Of a stretch of DNA of 64,000 bases, positions 31,846 to 41,889 are shown one piece after another. Source of the DNA: Pollenia angustigena (Eukaryota; Arthropoda; Insecta; Diptera; Polleniidae). Under the pieces are notes generated by a model. The model had not been told where the DNA came from and did no database searches. It saw nothing but the letters and a program-made list of their open reading frames with translations. Position 1 is the first letter of the stretch. The number at the start of each line of letters is the position of its first letter. The stretch is taken from positions 109,639,802 to 109,703,801 of the forward strand of contig OV884058.1 of NCBI GenBank assembly GCA_930367215.1, in the 5' to 3' direction. The translations under genes and the position numbers were made by a program.

Positions 31846-32441
31846 ACCCTCAAGTTAACGAACACATTGCGAAAAATAAAAATGTATAGAACCTGTGAAT
31901 TATTTCTTATTATAAGTTATTATTTTTGTTATATTCGACATTTTTATTCTCTGAGATAAATTTCAATTTTTTTAATAAAGATATCACTGAGGGGTATTCC
32001 ACTACTTAACCTTAATTGAGCCACAAAATATCTGCAATTATAAACTCTGTTTTAACTTTCAAATGAATCGCTTATAAATCTTGTAACAAAGAAAGTTTTA
32101 AAATGTGTAACCAAAAAATGTTGAATATAAAAAAAAAATGTTTTTTATGTGATAATATCGTACAAATAATAATACTTCATATGAAATGTTTTTTCTTTAT
32201 TAACAATCTAAGCTAAGCTTAGCAGATTTTAATGCAATTTGTTGCGTACATAGAGTATTAAAGGGAAGCTGTTATGGGCTATATTTTAAAAGTTTATATT
32301 TTGTTTGGCTTTAACTATTACAAGGGTTGTGCATATGTAGGCTTGAAAAATTTTAACTTAACAAAAACAAGACAAAACAGGGTAAAAATTTCAATATATG
32401 GTACTTTTTGTAAACCAAGGTTCTTTATGTAATTTTGCTTA

Positions 32442-32589
32442 GTCCCAATTCACACGTTGCAAGTCTTATTGATCAGCTTGCTATTTTATAACGAGAGTGA
32501 AGAGAGGAAAATAAACGTTTCTCTCTCACTCTCTCTCGTCTATAAGGTAGCAAGCTGATCAATAAGACTTGCAACGTGTGAATTGGCAC
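32442..32589. mobile_element. Palindromic MITE with TTA duplication
   Basis: GTCCCAATTCACACGTTGCA then AGTCTTATTGATCAGCTTGC faces its inverse ending GTGTGAATTGGCAC; flanks TTA at 32439-32441 and 32590-32592. 148 bp. The loop is AGAG-rich. Confidence 0.85.
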
Positions 32590-32605
32590 TTAGTTTCCTA
32601 ACTTA

Positions 32606-32748
32606 GTCTGGGTTTACACAATGAAAGTTTTCTTTCAGAAAGTCGGACTTTATAGGTGAGAGGGGAAGAGAACAGGCTATTCTTCTCTCCCCTCTCACCC
32701 ATTAACTCAAATTTTCTGAAAGAAAACTTTCATAGTGTGAACCCAGAC
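32606..32748. mobile_element. Palindromic MITE, adjacent
   Basis: GTCTGGGTTTACACAATGAA then AGTTTTCTTTCAGAAA faces TTTCTGAAAGAAAACTTTCA ... GTGTGAACCCAGAC. Flanks TTA and GTA. Only 16 bp from the previous palindrome. Confidence 0.8.
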
Positions 32749-32899
32749 GTAGTTACATTGGTGTATAAAAAGTGGATTATACAAGGAAAGGCATAAAAGT
32801 AGTTCAAATCGGGAATGTAAAAATATTTCGCTACTAGTAATAAAAATAATATTTATTGTGTTGCTTAAATATTTAATTTGATCAATTAAAAATCACAAT

Positions 32900-33013
32900 T
32901 TAGTTGTTACTACAATTGGTAAAGTATTGTGTAAAAAATTGTCTTACTTCTACGGCGTCCTTAGAAGCTCTATTTAAACCAATCTGACCTTCATCATTTT
33001 CTTTAACGCACTT
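32900..33013 (-). pseudogene. Harbinger-like nuclease C-terminal exon
   Basis: After a TTTTTTTTATAG acceptor the frame reads KCVKENDEGQIGLNRASKDA then VEVRQFFTQYFTNCSNN and stop. A..VR..F..YF near the end is the usual close of PIF/Harbinger nucleases. The catalytic DDE part is absent. It sits 0.2 kb inside the right end of the 30834-33206 element, in the orientation expected for its transposase. Confidence 0.45.
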
Positions 33014-33826
33014 CTATAAAAAAAATTAACAGTTTACTAATTGCGCTGCCACTTTGAATAATCGTTTACCTCTGTAAACCATATGGTTGCTTTGTTTGTC
33101 CGGACAAATTTTCCGAAATGGGATAATCGTTCTGCAGAACACTCTCTGTAAAAAAATAATTGTCCGGACAAAAATATTGTTCGGAACGCATGGGTGAATC
33201 GAGCTTAATGCTCTCACATATAGACACTTATTCTCTTAACTATGCTACCATACTTTCATTCAATTTCATACATTTTGTAAACAAAGAAAAATAAGAACAA
33301 AAGAAAACGAAGGAAATGAGAAAGAATTTAAAGTTACTGCCGACGTCTTAATTATGGGCTTTAAAATTGTTGCCTGAAGTTGAAGACTCAATTCTGTTTC
33401 ATCATTAAGACTGTTACTATTTTTTTAAATAATTAGTATTGTTGTTTTTTTATTGAACTGTTTATTAATTTTTAATATTTTAATATTTTAAATCAGGCTA
33501 AAGTTCATCGAATTTAATTTTTATTAAATTATTTTTATGAAGAACGAAATTTTACAACATGCACGCAAAGAAAAAACATGTTTGTGGTAAAAATATTTTA
33601 AGAGCAACATATAATGACAAGAATTATGATTATAGTTGCAATATTACGATTATTATTTAATCATTTTATGCAATATAATTCAGTACCCGCCTTAGTGGTC
33701 CTGGAAATTGTATTTTTCTTTCAGCTAATTTGCTGTCCAATACTTGCCCAAGATATTTGGCATTATCGGATAGTTTCAATGAGACCCCTTTTATTTTCTG
33801 AGTAGAACATTTGGGAATTTTGTATT

Positions 33827-34349
33827 CACCCCTATCGCGAATGTTATGGAAGTATGATATATGGGATCAAACTTAAATTCCCATCCCCAACAAATTGGTA
33901 TCGCAAATATTTTGGGAGTAAACATTTCTATTGTGAATTATTTGTCAGTGCTTTGTAAACAAAAGTCTCTATTGTGAGTAACTTGTTAGTGCTTGTATTG
34001 TGAAAGAAAAATATTCAAAATAAAATACTGAAAAAAATATAATAAAATAAATAATGAATAGTGTTTATCTTCATTTTCTTTATGTACACTTCTTCAATAA
34101 AAGGAAAAGTAATTTAATTTAGTCCTACTTTAGAATACAAATTAAAATTTACATGGTCCCTTCTCGTTCACATCAACACTTGTTGGGAATTTATTTATAA
34201 ATAAAATTCGCGGGAGTAAACATTGGCGATGCCAAATTTTATAAGTTTGGGAATTCATTCCCAAAAAATTTGTTATGGAAATCATTCACAATACGAAATA
34301 AAAAAATATGGGAATATTTTCATGGGAGTAGGTGTTTGCGATAGGGGTG
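33827..34349. mobile_element. TIR element with CACCCCTATCGC ends
   Basis: CACCCCTATCGCGAATG and (inverse) CACCCCTATCGCAAACACC; flanks ATT both sides. Subterminal TTTGGGAAT/ATTCCCA words in both arms. 523 bp, non-coding. Confidence 0.7.
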
Positions 34350-35020
34350 ATTATCATGTGAAAAGTACCAGTTCCGTTTTGTCATGATTAACAAGCAGCC
34401 CTCATCCCTGGCATCATTTTATTAAAAAATGTTTACTCCGGTTTACCTAAAACTTTGTGTAAAAAATAATTACGATTTCAATATTTCGTTTAGAAGTTTG
34501 TATGGACGGCACTCAAATGTGCAGAAAAGAACTTAACAGCCACTTTAAAATAAGCCACTGCTACATAAAAAAAATTTAATACTTCGTGTAAGAAGAGTAC
34601 GGGAAGTACAAAAGAACGTGTTTGTATTACTGACGTGCGCCACATTTACTTAAAAAAAAAAATATATAATAATAAAACACAACTAAATACACGAATTCAA
34701 ACTTTCATAAAATATAAAACATTGATGAAACAATGATGAAACGAGCAACATGTTGTTGATAAAAATCTTGGTTTTAAAAAATACAAACAATACCAACAAC
34801 AAGAGTAAGAGAAAACGAAATATGCTTGCCGCTTTTTGTGTATCGTAAAAAATAAAACATAACCATCTTAATTTTTTGTTTATGCAGATATTTAAAGTTT
34901 GAATTCTTTAAGGCTTTTAAGCGTTTAAACTTAAATAAAACCATAGAAAAAACTTTAACACAGAATTAGAAACAACGAGGTAAGTAACTAGGAAATGGCG
35001 TTTAAAAAGCACTTTTCCCA
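34350..35020. other. AT-rich sequence, nothing recognised
   Basis: No frame or paired repeat seen. Confidence 0.4.
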
Positions 35021-35023
35021 AAG

Positions 35024-35112
35024 CTTAACGCAAAGTACGGCATTCGATATCGATCGAAATTACAATACAATCTATATTGAAATTTCAATCGATAACGAAT
35101 GCCGAAAGTTAA
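35024..35112. repeat. Short inverted repeat (CGGCATTCG)
   Basis: CGGCATTCGATATCGATCG faces CAATCGATAACGAATGCCG, flanked by TTAACG-like words on both sides. Possibly a very small MITE. Confidence 0.5.
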
Positions 35113-35195
35113 CGTTCGCATAGAAAAATATATTTAAAACAAAAACAATTTTCTAAAATTTGTTTTTTGTTTTAACTGCCTGTTTTTAGAAAATG

Positions 35196-35295
35196 AAAAG
35201 AAGCGAGTGAGTGAAAGAGAAATTATATTGTAAGCAAAAATAAATTTTCATTTTGTTTATTGTTGTTTTCAATATAATTTCTCACTCACTCAGGA
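35196..35295. repeat. Inverted repeat with GAGTGAGTG arms
   Basis: GAGTGAGTGAAAGAGAAATT then ATATTG faces CAATATAATTTCTCACTCAC. No element ends recognised outside it. Confidence 0.5.
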
Positions 35296-35404
35296 AAGCA
35301 AATTTCGATCTACCAAATGTTAAAATACAATTTGGTTTAAGGATTGATGTTTGACTAGTGACGTCAGCAGTCGTCGATGGCTGCGAGTGTAAGACGGCAA
35401 ATCC

Positions 35405-35478
35405 ATCTGAGGAGATCGAGTGGTTGCGATCGAAACATGTCATGGTAACCTGCCGGCCAGGGTTCGAGCCCGAGCCAC
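35405..35478 (+). ncRNA. tRNA-like (Pol III box A/B) module, left arm
   Basis: GAGATCGAGTGGTTGCGATC has the form of a Ser/Leu-type D arm with box A, and GGTTCGAGCCC (35461-35471) matches box B except one base. The intervening 38 bases do not give a clean anticodon arm, so this is a tRNA-derived sequence and not a working tRNA. Confidence 0.55.
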
Positions 35479-35775
35479 GTCAAGAATGAAAGATTATCAA
35501 TAACAATTTTAATTGATTTTCATGTTGTAAAATTCCTTTCTTCATAAAAATAATTTAATAAAAATTAAATTTCATGAACTTAAGCCTAATTAAAAATATT
35601 AAAAATTTGGATTAAAAATGTTTTCTTTAAATATGAAAATTTTGCAAGATTTTTAATCCAAACTTCTTTTTTTTTTTTTTTAATTAGGCTTAAGTTCTTC
35701 AAACCAAATTTTCATTAAAATATTTGAAAGAAGAAAGGAATTTAACAATTTTTGGATATTTTTTTCTTTTTGACT

Positions 35776-35850
35776 TACAGGGGAATTGAACCCACGTTCA
35801 TGGACAGGTTGATTTGACATGTTTGGATAGTAACCACACTATCTCTTCAG
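35776..35850 (-). ncRNA. tRNA-like (Pol III box A/B) module, right arm
   Basis: On the minus strand GAGATAGTGTGGTTACTATC, then GGGTTCAATTCCCC (35780-35793) with box B GGTTCAATTCC. Homologous to the left module in layout, with AAACATGTCA shared between the boxes, but diverged. Confidence 0.55.
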
Positions 35851-35901
35851 AAATATTTTCCGTTTAACACTGGCAGTCAATAGTCAAACATCAATCTTTA
35901 A

Positions 35902-36660
35902 TGTATTAAAAAACCATAAACAGTTCAATAAAAGAACCCCAATATTATTATTAATTTTTAAGGATTTTAATATAAGAAAAATCTTTTTTTGCAAGGGATA
36001 CTCCTCAAAGAACTTACAGGGTTGAAGTGCAATATTTTTTTTTCTTCATTTTGCACTCACATATTTGCCCGTTTCTTCTTACTGCCTCTTAGTCAGCCAA
36101 TGTTACTACCTTTTATATTATTAATTTTTTTTTTTTTGCTCATTTCTTCACCACTTCTTTGGTAAGTATAAAGTAAGTACCCTCTTTACAAATGCTCTCT
36201 AATGTTCAAAGTAAATAAACACAATTTTTCCTGTTTTTTGCTGTTATTTTCAATTTTATTATAAAGTTTTTAAATAAAAGGAATAAAATCTGCCGAGTAT
36301 GTACTTTAAATTAAAGTGTAAACAAGTTTGATGTTCAAGTAAAAGAAGTAGATAAAAAACACATGAAATAAAAAAAAAAAATTAATAAGACAACAAAGCA
36401 AACATATAAACAAACTCTTAGGATGTTAATAGAAAATAATGAAATAAAACAACAAATGCTGAGATAAACAACAAACATTATAAGGTTCAGACAAACTGCA
36501 TTAGTCTCAAGTTTAAGAATCTGATATATTGCAGTAGGAAGAGACTTTAAGTTAAATAAAAGCTCTTTAAATTATATTCACAACATCATCAACACAACAA
36601 CCAAAAATTAACAAATAAAACTGACTTAACAAACTGATAATGAACTTATAAGGTTTTTTC
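35902..36660. other. AT-rich sequence, nothing recognised
   Basis: No coding frame or repeat pair found. Confidence 0.4.
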
Positions 36661-36884
36661 AGACCAGGGATGATAACTGACATTTTCAAAATTGTACTTA
36701 ATTCAGTAAAAAATTTTACTTTTATGACCCTAAATGTACTGAAACCCAAAATTATTTTTTACTAATTAGAATAATAAAAAAATGTAAGGGTGTTTTTTAA
36801 ACTGCATAAGAACTAACGATAGCGATAACTATGCTTTGACAGCTGAGAATGTCAAACTGTATTTGTTTTGAATTTAGTTGTACC

Positions 36885-37877
36885 CAGGGTTGCCGTTCAA
36901 AATTTCGAAAAAGTTTAATAAAAAGGGTATTAAAGAAAATAAAGGGTCAAAAAATGGTATTTTAAAGTAAAATAGGGTAAAGTTTATTATTATGTATTAA
37001 TGAAATACCTCAGACTAAAATAAAAGTAATTATACATACTTGAATTATAAGTCAATGTTAAAACTAAGAAACAATTCACACGTACATTTCAATTTTAGTC
37101 ATATTACCAAAAAAAAAGTTACTTTTAAAAAAACCTTTGATAATGTTTATCGCTTTTTAGAAATACTTATGGCCATTTTCTCATTAGGCGATTATCTTTT
37201 TTCCCAACGAAAAACTGCACATTAAAAAAATTTGGTTTTCTCAATGTCTCATTTGCTTCGATTTTATCGCAAAGCTAACCGGCACTCATCTGCCAATTAT
37301 TTATTTTCCTTTTATTTGCCGTTCAGATAAATTCAATCAGCTGACTCCCAACTTTTACATGTATTTTGAGTGGCGTTGCCAGCTGAAAACTTTGTTTTTT
37401 GTCGGTATATTGAGAAACCCAAAATCGTTAACGGACAGTTTATCGGTCCAATAAATTTATGTTGACATTAAGTAACAGACAGTTTATCGATACATTGAGA
37501 AAATGACCATTATTCTATATTTTGTAATTTATTCTTCACTTGTAGTCCATTCTTTCAGCTCCGATTCGTGCAAATTAAGAGGGGAAAGCCTGACCTCACA
37601 AGTTTCTATTTTAAGTTTGCTTGTTAATAGTGTCCGTGGACACTATGACACTGGGAGTTATGACATTCTACAAATTTTTATATCTATGTTCACAAGACTC
37701 ATGAGAACTTTCGTAAGGAATATGGAAACTTGTACTTATTTTCAAAAAGGTTCAAAAAGTGTCATAAATTTTGTTAAAATGATACAAAGGTATAAATTAA
37801 AAAAAAGGGTCACAAAAAGTGTCATTGGCGTCAAAAAGGGTAAAAAGTGATACTTTAGTGTCACAACGGCAACGCTG
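36885..37877. mobile_element. hAT MITE (CAGGGTTGCCGTT), perfect 8-bp duplication
   Basis: Ends CAGGGTTGCCGTT and AACGGCAACGCTG; flanks GTTGTACC at 36877-36884 and 37878-37885. 993 bp. GGGTAAAG/AAAGGGTC words recur near both ends. The 115-codon frame at 37503-37850 runs through the subterminal repeats and is not called. Confidence 0.9.
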
Positions 37878-38696
37878 GTTGTACCAAAGAAATAATTCTG
37901 CCACACATCGGAAATAGGCAGTAAATCTGTAAGCAAAGTTGAAAGAATTGTGTTTACTGATGAAGCTTATTTCTGATTAAATTGTTACGAATCACTTTTG
38001 CATCAATTGAAATTGACTGTTTGGTGGGGTTTACACGCTAGCGGCGCACAGTGAGACAGCCCTATAGTAACCGCGGCAAAAAATGGTTTTTGGCGTGTCG
38101 TCCAATTTGGATGAAATTTTCACAGTATATTAACAGATATATGAGTAACAATTCCATGAAATTTCAGCCTCATAACTTCATTATTTTTTGGTTTAGAGCA
38201 AGTCAAAGTTGAGGTATGCCAACGCGCTTGAAATATGTTAGTTCATTATGTAATATTCAAAAGAATAAAAAATACATAATTTTTTTTTTAATTTTTTTTT
38301 AAATTTTTTTTTAAATTTTGTTGTTGTGAATGAGTAGATGAAAAAATAAATTTAAAAAAAAAAACACAAAAAAAAATTTCTTAACAACAGAATTGTGGTG
38401 TAAAAATTGAACATTTTTCATTTTCAATGGACTAGGAAATATAGAGCAGCCCCTCGCCCTAGGTGCAGACTTATATCAAATGAAAGATTGAAGTCTCAGC
38501 TTTCATTTGAAGTAAAGAACATATAGCAAAAGTTTGCAAAAGTACTTCAAACATACAAAAAACTACAAAAAATACGCAACGCGCACATTCTGTTTTTGTA
38601 TTTGGGATAATAATAAGATTTGATTTGTGCATATATATATATTAAATTTTTTTAATTTGGTAGTAGTTTCAGCAAAATACTTTCGATATATCGATG

Positions 38697-38704
38697 TATC
38701 GATA
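38697..38704. promoter_or_regulatory. DRE-like TATCGATA site
   Basis: The palindrome TATCGATA, the DREF-binding element of fly promoters, lies 66 bp before the ATG at 38770, among further CGATAT/ATCGAT words (38684-38760). Function is inferred from the motif alone. Confidence 0.4.
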
Positions 38705-38769
38705 TTTTTGTAATAATAAATATCGTTACTCTTAAAAAATATCGATTCGATATATATCAATACATTAGC

Positions 38770-39340
38770 ATGGGAACAACCAATGATGGTAATGTCTCTA
38801 GAAGATTTTTTGAAAATCCAGAAATAACCGCTGACATAACTGGTGTTAATGTAAACTTAATTCACCGATTTAAAATTATATTAAATACTATAAATACTAG
38901 TAAAAATATAGATGTTGGTAAATTCCATACGTATTGCATGGACACTGCAAAATTGTATGTAGATCTTTATGGCTGGTATTACATGCCTATCACTGTCCAT
39001 AAAGTTCTCATTCACGGCAGCAAAATGGTATCTGAGGATATATTGCCAATAGGTTTGTTTGCAATTTTTATTTTTGAAAGTATTTTTTTAAATTTTATTT
39101 AAAATTAACTTTTTTTTTGCTACAGGAATGTTATCCGATGATGCGCAAGAAGCAATGAATAAGGAGTATAGAAACTGTAGGCTATTCCATTCTCGTAAAA
39201 ATTCACGTATTTCTACGAATGAGGATGTAATGCACTATTTGCAAATATCAACAGATCCTTATATTAATTCATTTAGAACGAGAATGAAATTGAAAAAATT
39301 AGAATACCATGAAGATGTTAAAAAATTATTGATAGAATGA
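38770..39340 (+). CDS. Putative transposase C-terminal protein, two exons
   Basis: Exon 1 38770-39052 and exon 2 39126-39340, joined across a 73-bp GT..AG intron with a poly-T/GCTACAG acceptor, give an intact 165-residue protein. It begins MGTTNDGNVSRRFFENPEIT; later come FHTYCMDTAKLYVDLYGWYY, TVHKVLIHG, DILPIGMLSDDAQEAMNKEY and TNEDVMHYLQISTDPYI. From memory this layout (MGTTNDGN..., LPIG.LSEEAQEARNK..R) recurs in multicopy uncharacterised insect proteins, probably the C-terminal half of a DDE-type transposase with the last Glu in the SDDAQEA helix. Full-length relatives should be longer, so the element is probably internally deleted yet its frame is unbroken. Confidence 0.7.
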
Positions 39341-39790
39341 AAAAAAACGTTCTTTTTTATTGCATTTCAATGGGAGGTGGGCGTAATAGTGGGCGTGTTA
39401 TTGTAATTTTTGCATGAAACATTTTAAATGATATAAATTACAGTAATATCAAATTTGAAGGTTGTACCTAAAATATTTTAGAAAATATGGCACTTTTTAT
39501 GTTGAGGTTGTATGGGTGGTGGGGGTAAAAGTGGGCCAAAGTTCAAATTTTTTTCCGATAATGTTTGTAACAATATAACATTCAAGTATACCAAAATTTA
39601 AAGTTATACTTAAAGTATTACGGACAATACGGCATTTTACAAATTTCGATTGTATGGGAGGTGGGCGTAAAAGTGGGCGAATTTTCTTATTTTTTTTTTT
39701 AAAAAACTGGAATTGTCTAAAAATTAACCTGTGCAAAATTTCAGAGCTCTACAATGACTCCTTGTATTTAATGCCGGCGTTGTCTCACTG
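39341..39790. other. 3' untranslated part of the CAC-ended element
   Basis: Three degenerate copies of a GTATGGGAGGTGGGCGTAAA-type phrase (39365, 39505, 39653), each followed by AAGTTATACTTAAAATATT-like words. Confidence 0.5.
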
Positions 39791-40606
39791 TGCGGCGTCA
39801 TTGTCCTATTAACGACATTTGGTTCCAACAAGACGGTACAACTTGCCCTACAATTTTACAATTTGGTGACAATTTTATTCCCAGAAGTGGTCCTGTTCAC
39901 TGGCCCACTCGTTCGTGCGAATTTACGAATCTGGATTACTTTATATGGGACTATTAAGTCATTGGTTTATGCCGATAAATTTGAAGCATTGGAAGCCAAT
40001 ATTCAAGCAACCATTATCGCCTTACGGCCAGATTTATTGGAAAAAGTACTGAACTTTTTGTCTATAGTAACTACCATGCTTAGCCACATTAGTCAGTTAA
40101 TTAACATAGCGACGATATGTGAATTAGACATATAGTCTCATTAGGGAAATAGTCGACGATTCGGGTACATCTAAAGGATGTGACTATTAGAGTTGTGTCG
40201 GTCATGAACGAACTAGTTCAATTGAACGGGTCAGTCAGATGAACGATGAACGGCCGTTCAGTTTCATCGTTCAATTCCGTTCAATCGCTCACTTGCATGG
40301 TTCACTTGGGTCTTTTTAGTCAGTCGGTCACTTGTTTACCAAATAACTGGTTGAAAAGAAACAACAATACTATTGTGATGTATATGTGATGCCAGTATAA
40401 TATTCTTATTTCATTTACTCATTGCCACATTCCTTTACACATTTTCATAATACGATCAGGGTTGTCAATGGCGACTTAATTTTCAATTTGGCGACATTGC
40501 GATTTATTTTTGGCTGATTTTAAAATATATGGCGATTTTGTTGTAAATTTCTACATAATCTTTCGACATGTCGTAATACATTATATTACCGTGTAAACTG
40601 GCCTTA

Positions 40607-40749
40607 ACTGCCTATTTCATGATGTCAATCGAACGTTTACGTTCGCACAAATAACATGTAAACCAAAAACAAATTTTTTAATTTTGTTTTTGTTTAATAT
40701 ATTATTTGTGCGAACGTATACGTTCGAGTGACATCGTAAAATAGGCAGT
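40607..40749. mobile_element. Palindromic MITE (ACTGCCTATTT)
   Basis: ACTGCCTATTTCATGATGTC, AATCGAACGTTTACGTTCGC, ACAAATAA face TTATTTGTGCGAACGTATAC, GTTCGAGTGACATCGTAAAA, TAGGCAGT. TTA precedes it; the right flank is shared with the next element. Confidence 0.75.
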
Positions 40750-40751
40750 TA

Positions 40752-40988
40752 GTCCCAATTTACACAAGGGACATTTCTTGCAGGATATTTTTTGAATTCC
40801 CTTTTAATTTTACCTGAAGCGTTTACATATGAAACATTAGAAGTCAGACGGAAATTAATACTTGTATGTAAACTACAAAAAGTAAGAAAGAGAAATGAAA
40901 AATGTCCAGTACAGATAGTCATGTACTAAACACTCTACCTTTTCGCCCCTCGCCATCAATCTTCGTCTGTACAGCGAGAAATTGGGAC
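40752..40988. mobile_element. TIR element (GTCCCAATTT)
   Basis: GTCCCAATTTACAC on the left, inverse right GTCCCAATTTCTCGC; TA next to both ends. Ends resemble the palindromes at 32442 and 31387. Confidence 0.55.
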
Positions 40989-40991
40989 TAA

Positions 40992-41240
40992 TGGGTTTTT
41001 AAACGCGTTTAAGCAAAATGTTATTACATTAGAGATGACAGATTATTAAGAAAAAAACCCAACAAACAAATTTATATTTCTTTTAAGTATTAAAAATGGA
41101 TAAAAATACTTTATAAAGTTATCAGAAGATTATTTAAAACATATTAATGATAAAATTGTAAAAATTTATGAATTATTTGAGAAAAAAAAAAAAAAAATAA
41201 AACGTTAAGCAGAGTTAAAGAATCCAAGTGTGAGCATAGT
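40992..41240. mobile_element. Deleted copy of the element at 44803-45303
   Basis: Shares TTTTTAAACGCGTTTAAGCA, ATGGATAAAAATACTTTATA, TTATCAGAAGATTATTTAAA and GAATCCAAGTGTGAGCATAG with it. The common reading frame is broken here by a 3-base loss giving a stop. Confidence 0.6.
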
Positions 41241-41889
41241 ATAAGCCATGAATTTGTTTTGAGACTCCTACACAAATTACAATTGTTATTTGGAAAGACT
41301 ATTTCAATGTGGTATTCCATGTAATATAAATTAGTTTTTGAAAAATATATAGCTATAAGGATATGTCCGGTACGTACCATTTTAAAGAACTCTTTATGTG
41401 CATGTTATTCCAACTGTTAATGTCTGTGTTGAAAGAGTTATTTTTAATAATTAACTCCACTAAAACTCGCTTTCAAAATTGAGTGAAGTATTAACTTCTT
41501 GGCACATTATTACGAGCTATACATTATATGATATGTTGAATAAACTGAATCGTACACATTGTTTTCCAAAAAAACAGTAAGAATGCCTTACCGGTGAAGT
41601 GTATAGCATTTTAGATAAATATCCAATATTTATTTAATACTAACCACAAGAAATCGTTTTGCTGCTTTAGTTAGACTATTGTAAACTATTGTACCTTCTT
41701 TGTGTTCACCAAACATTTTAATTAATAAAATATGTATCAACGCGACTTTTTCCCATTTTTGGCAAATTTTAGCAAATAGGAAGACATTTATTTTTTAGGA
41801 TTTATAAAAAATATTTTTAAAAAAAGGCTTTGGCGATTTTGAACAATCAATTTGTCAAAAAAGATCAAAATAAATCCGACAACCCTGGC

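Larger units (their letters stand above)
30834..33206 (-). mobile_element. PIF/Harbinger-type element, 29-bp perfect ends
   Basis: Both ends read inward AGCTCGATTCACCCATGCGT then TCCGAACAA, identical for 29 bases; flanks TAA at 30831-30833 and 33207-33209. A minus-strand exon near the right end resembles the Harbinger nuclease C terminus. Five smaller MITE-like insertions lie inside. Confidence 0.8.
35341..35897. mobile_element. TTAA-flanked fold-back element with tRNA-like arms
   Basis: Ends GGATTGATGTTTGACTA and (inverse) AGATTGATGTTTGACTA; flanks TTAA at 35337-35340 and 35898-35901, the target rule of piggyBac and Kolobok elements. The arms fold back over most of the length: TAAGCCTAATTAAAAA faces TTTTTAATTAGGCTTAAG, and AAAATGTTTT is near the centre. 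Each arm holds one inward-facing tRNA-like module, described separately. No transposase. Confidence 0.75.
38047..39792 (+). mobile_element. CAC-ended DNA transposon, 5-bp duplication, superfamily uncertain
   Basis: Ends CACAGTGAGACA and TGTCTCACTGTG (12-bp perfect), flanked by CGGCG at 38042-38046 and 39793-39797. Removing it restores the mariner reading GLHASGVI, which confirms both boundaries and the 5-bp duplication. 1746 bp, with a spliced 165-residue frame and a poly-T/poly-A-rich 5' part. Terminal CAC recalls Chapaev/CACTA-like groups, but those usually give other duplication lengths. Confidence 0.85.
40457..41887. mobile_element. hAT-like element (CAGGGTTGTC)
   Basis: CAGGGTTGTCAATGGCGA and GACAACCCTG; TTTGGCGA words near both ends. 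No matching 8-bp flanks, so one boundary may be eroded. Contains three MITE-like insertions. Confidence 0.55.

Noticed and set aside
37503..37850. 115-codon frame with a hydrophobic start resembling a signal peptide
   Set aside because: It lies wholly inside the hAT MITE 36885-37877 and runs through its subterminal repeats; no family motif.
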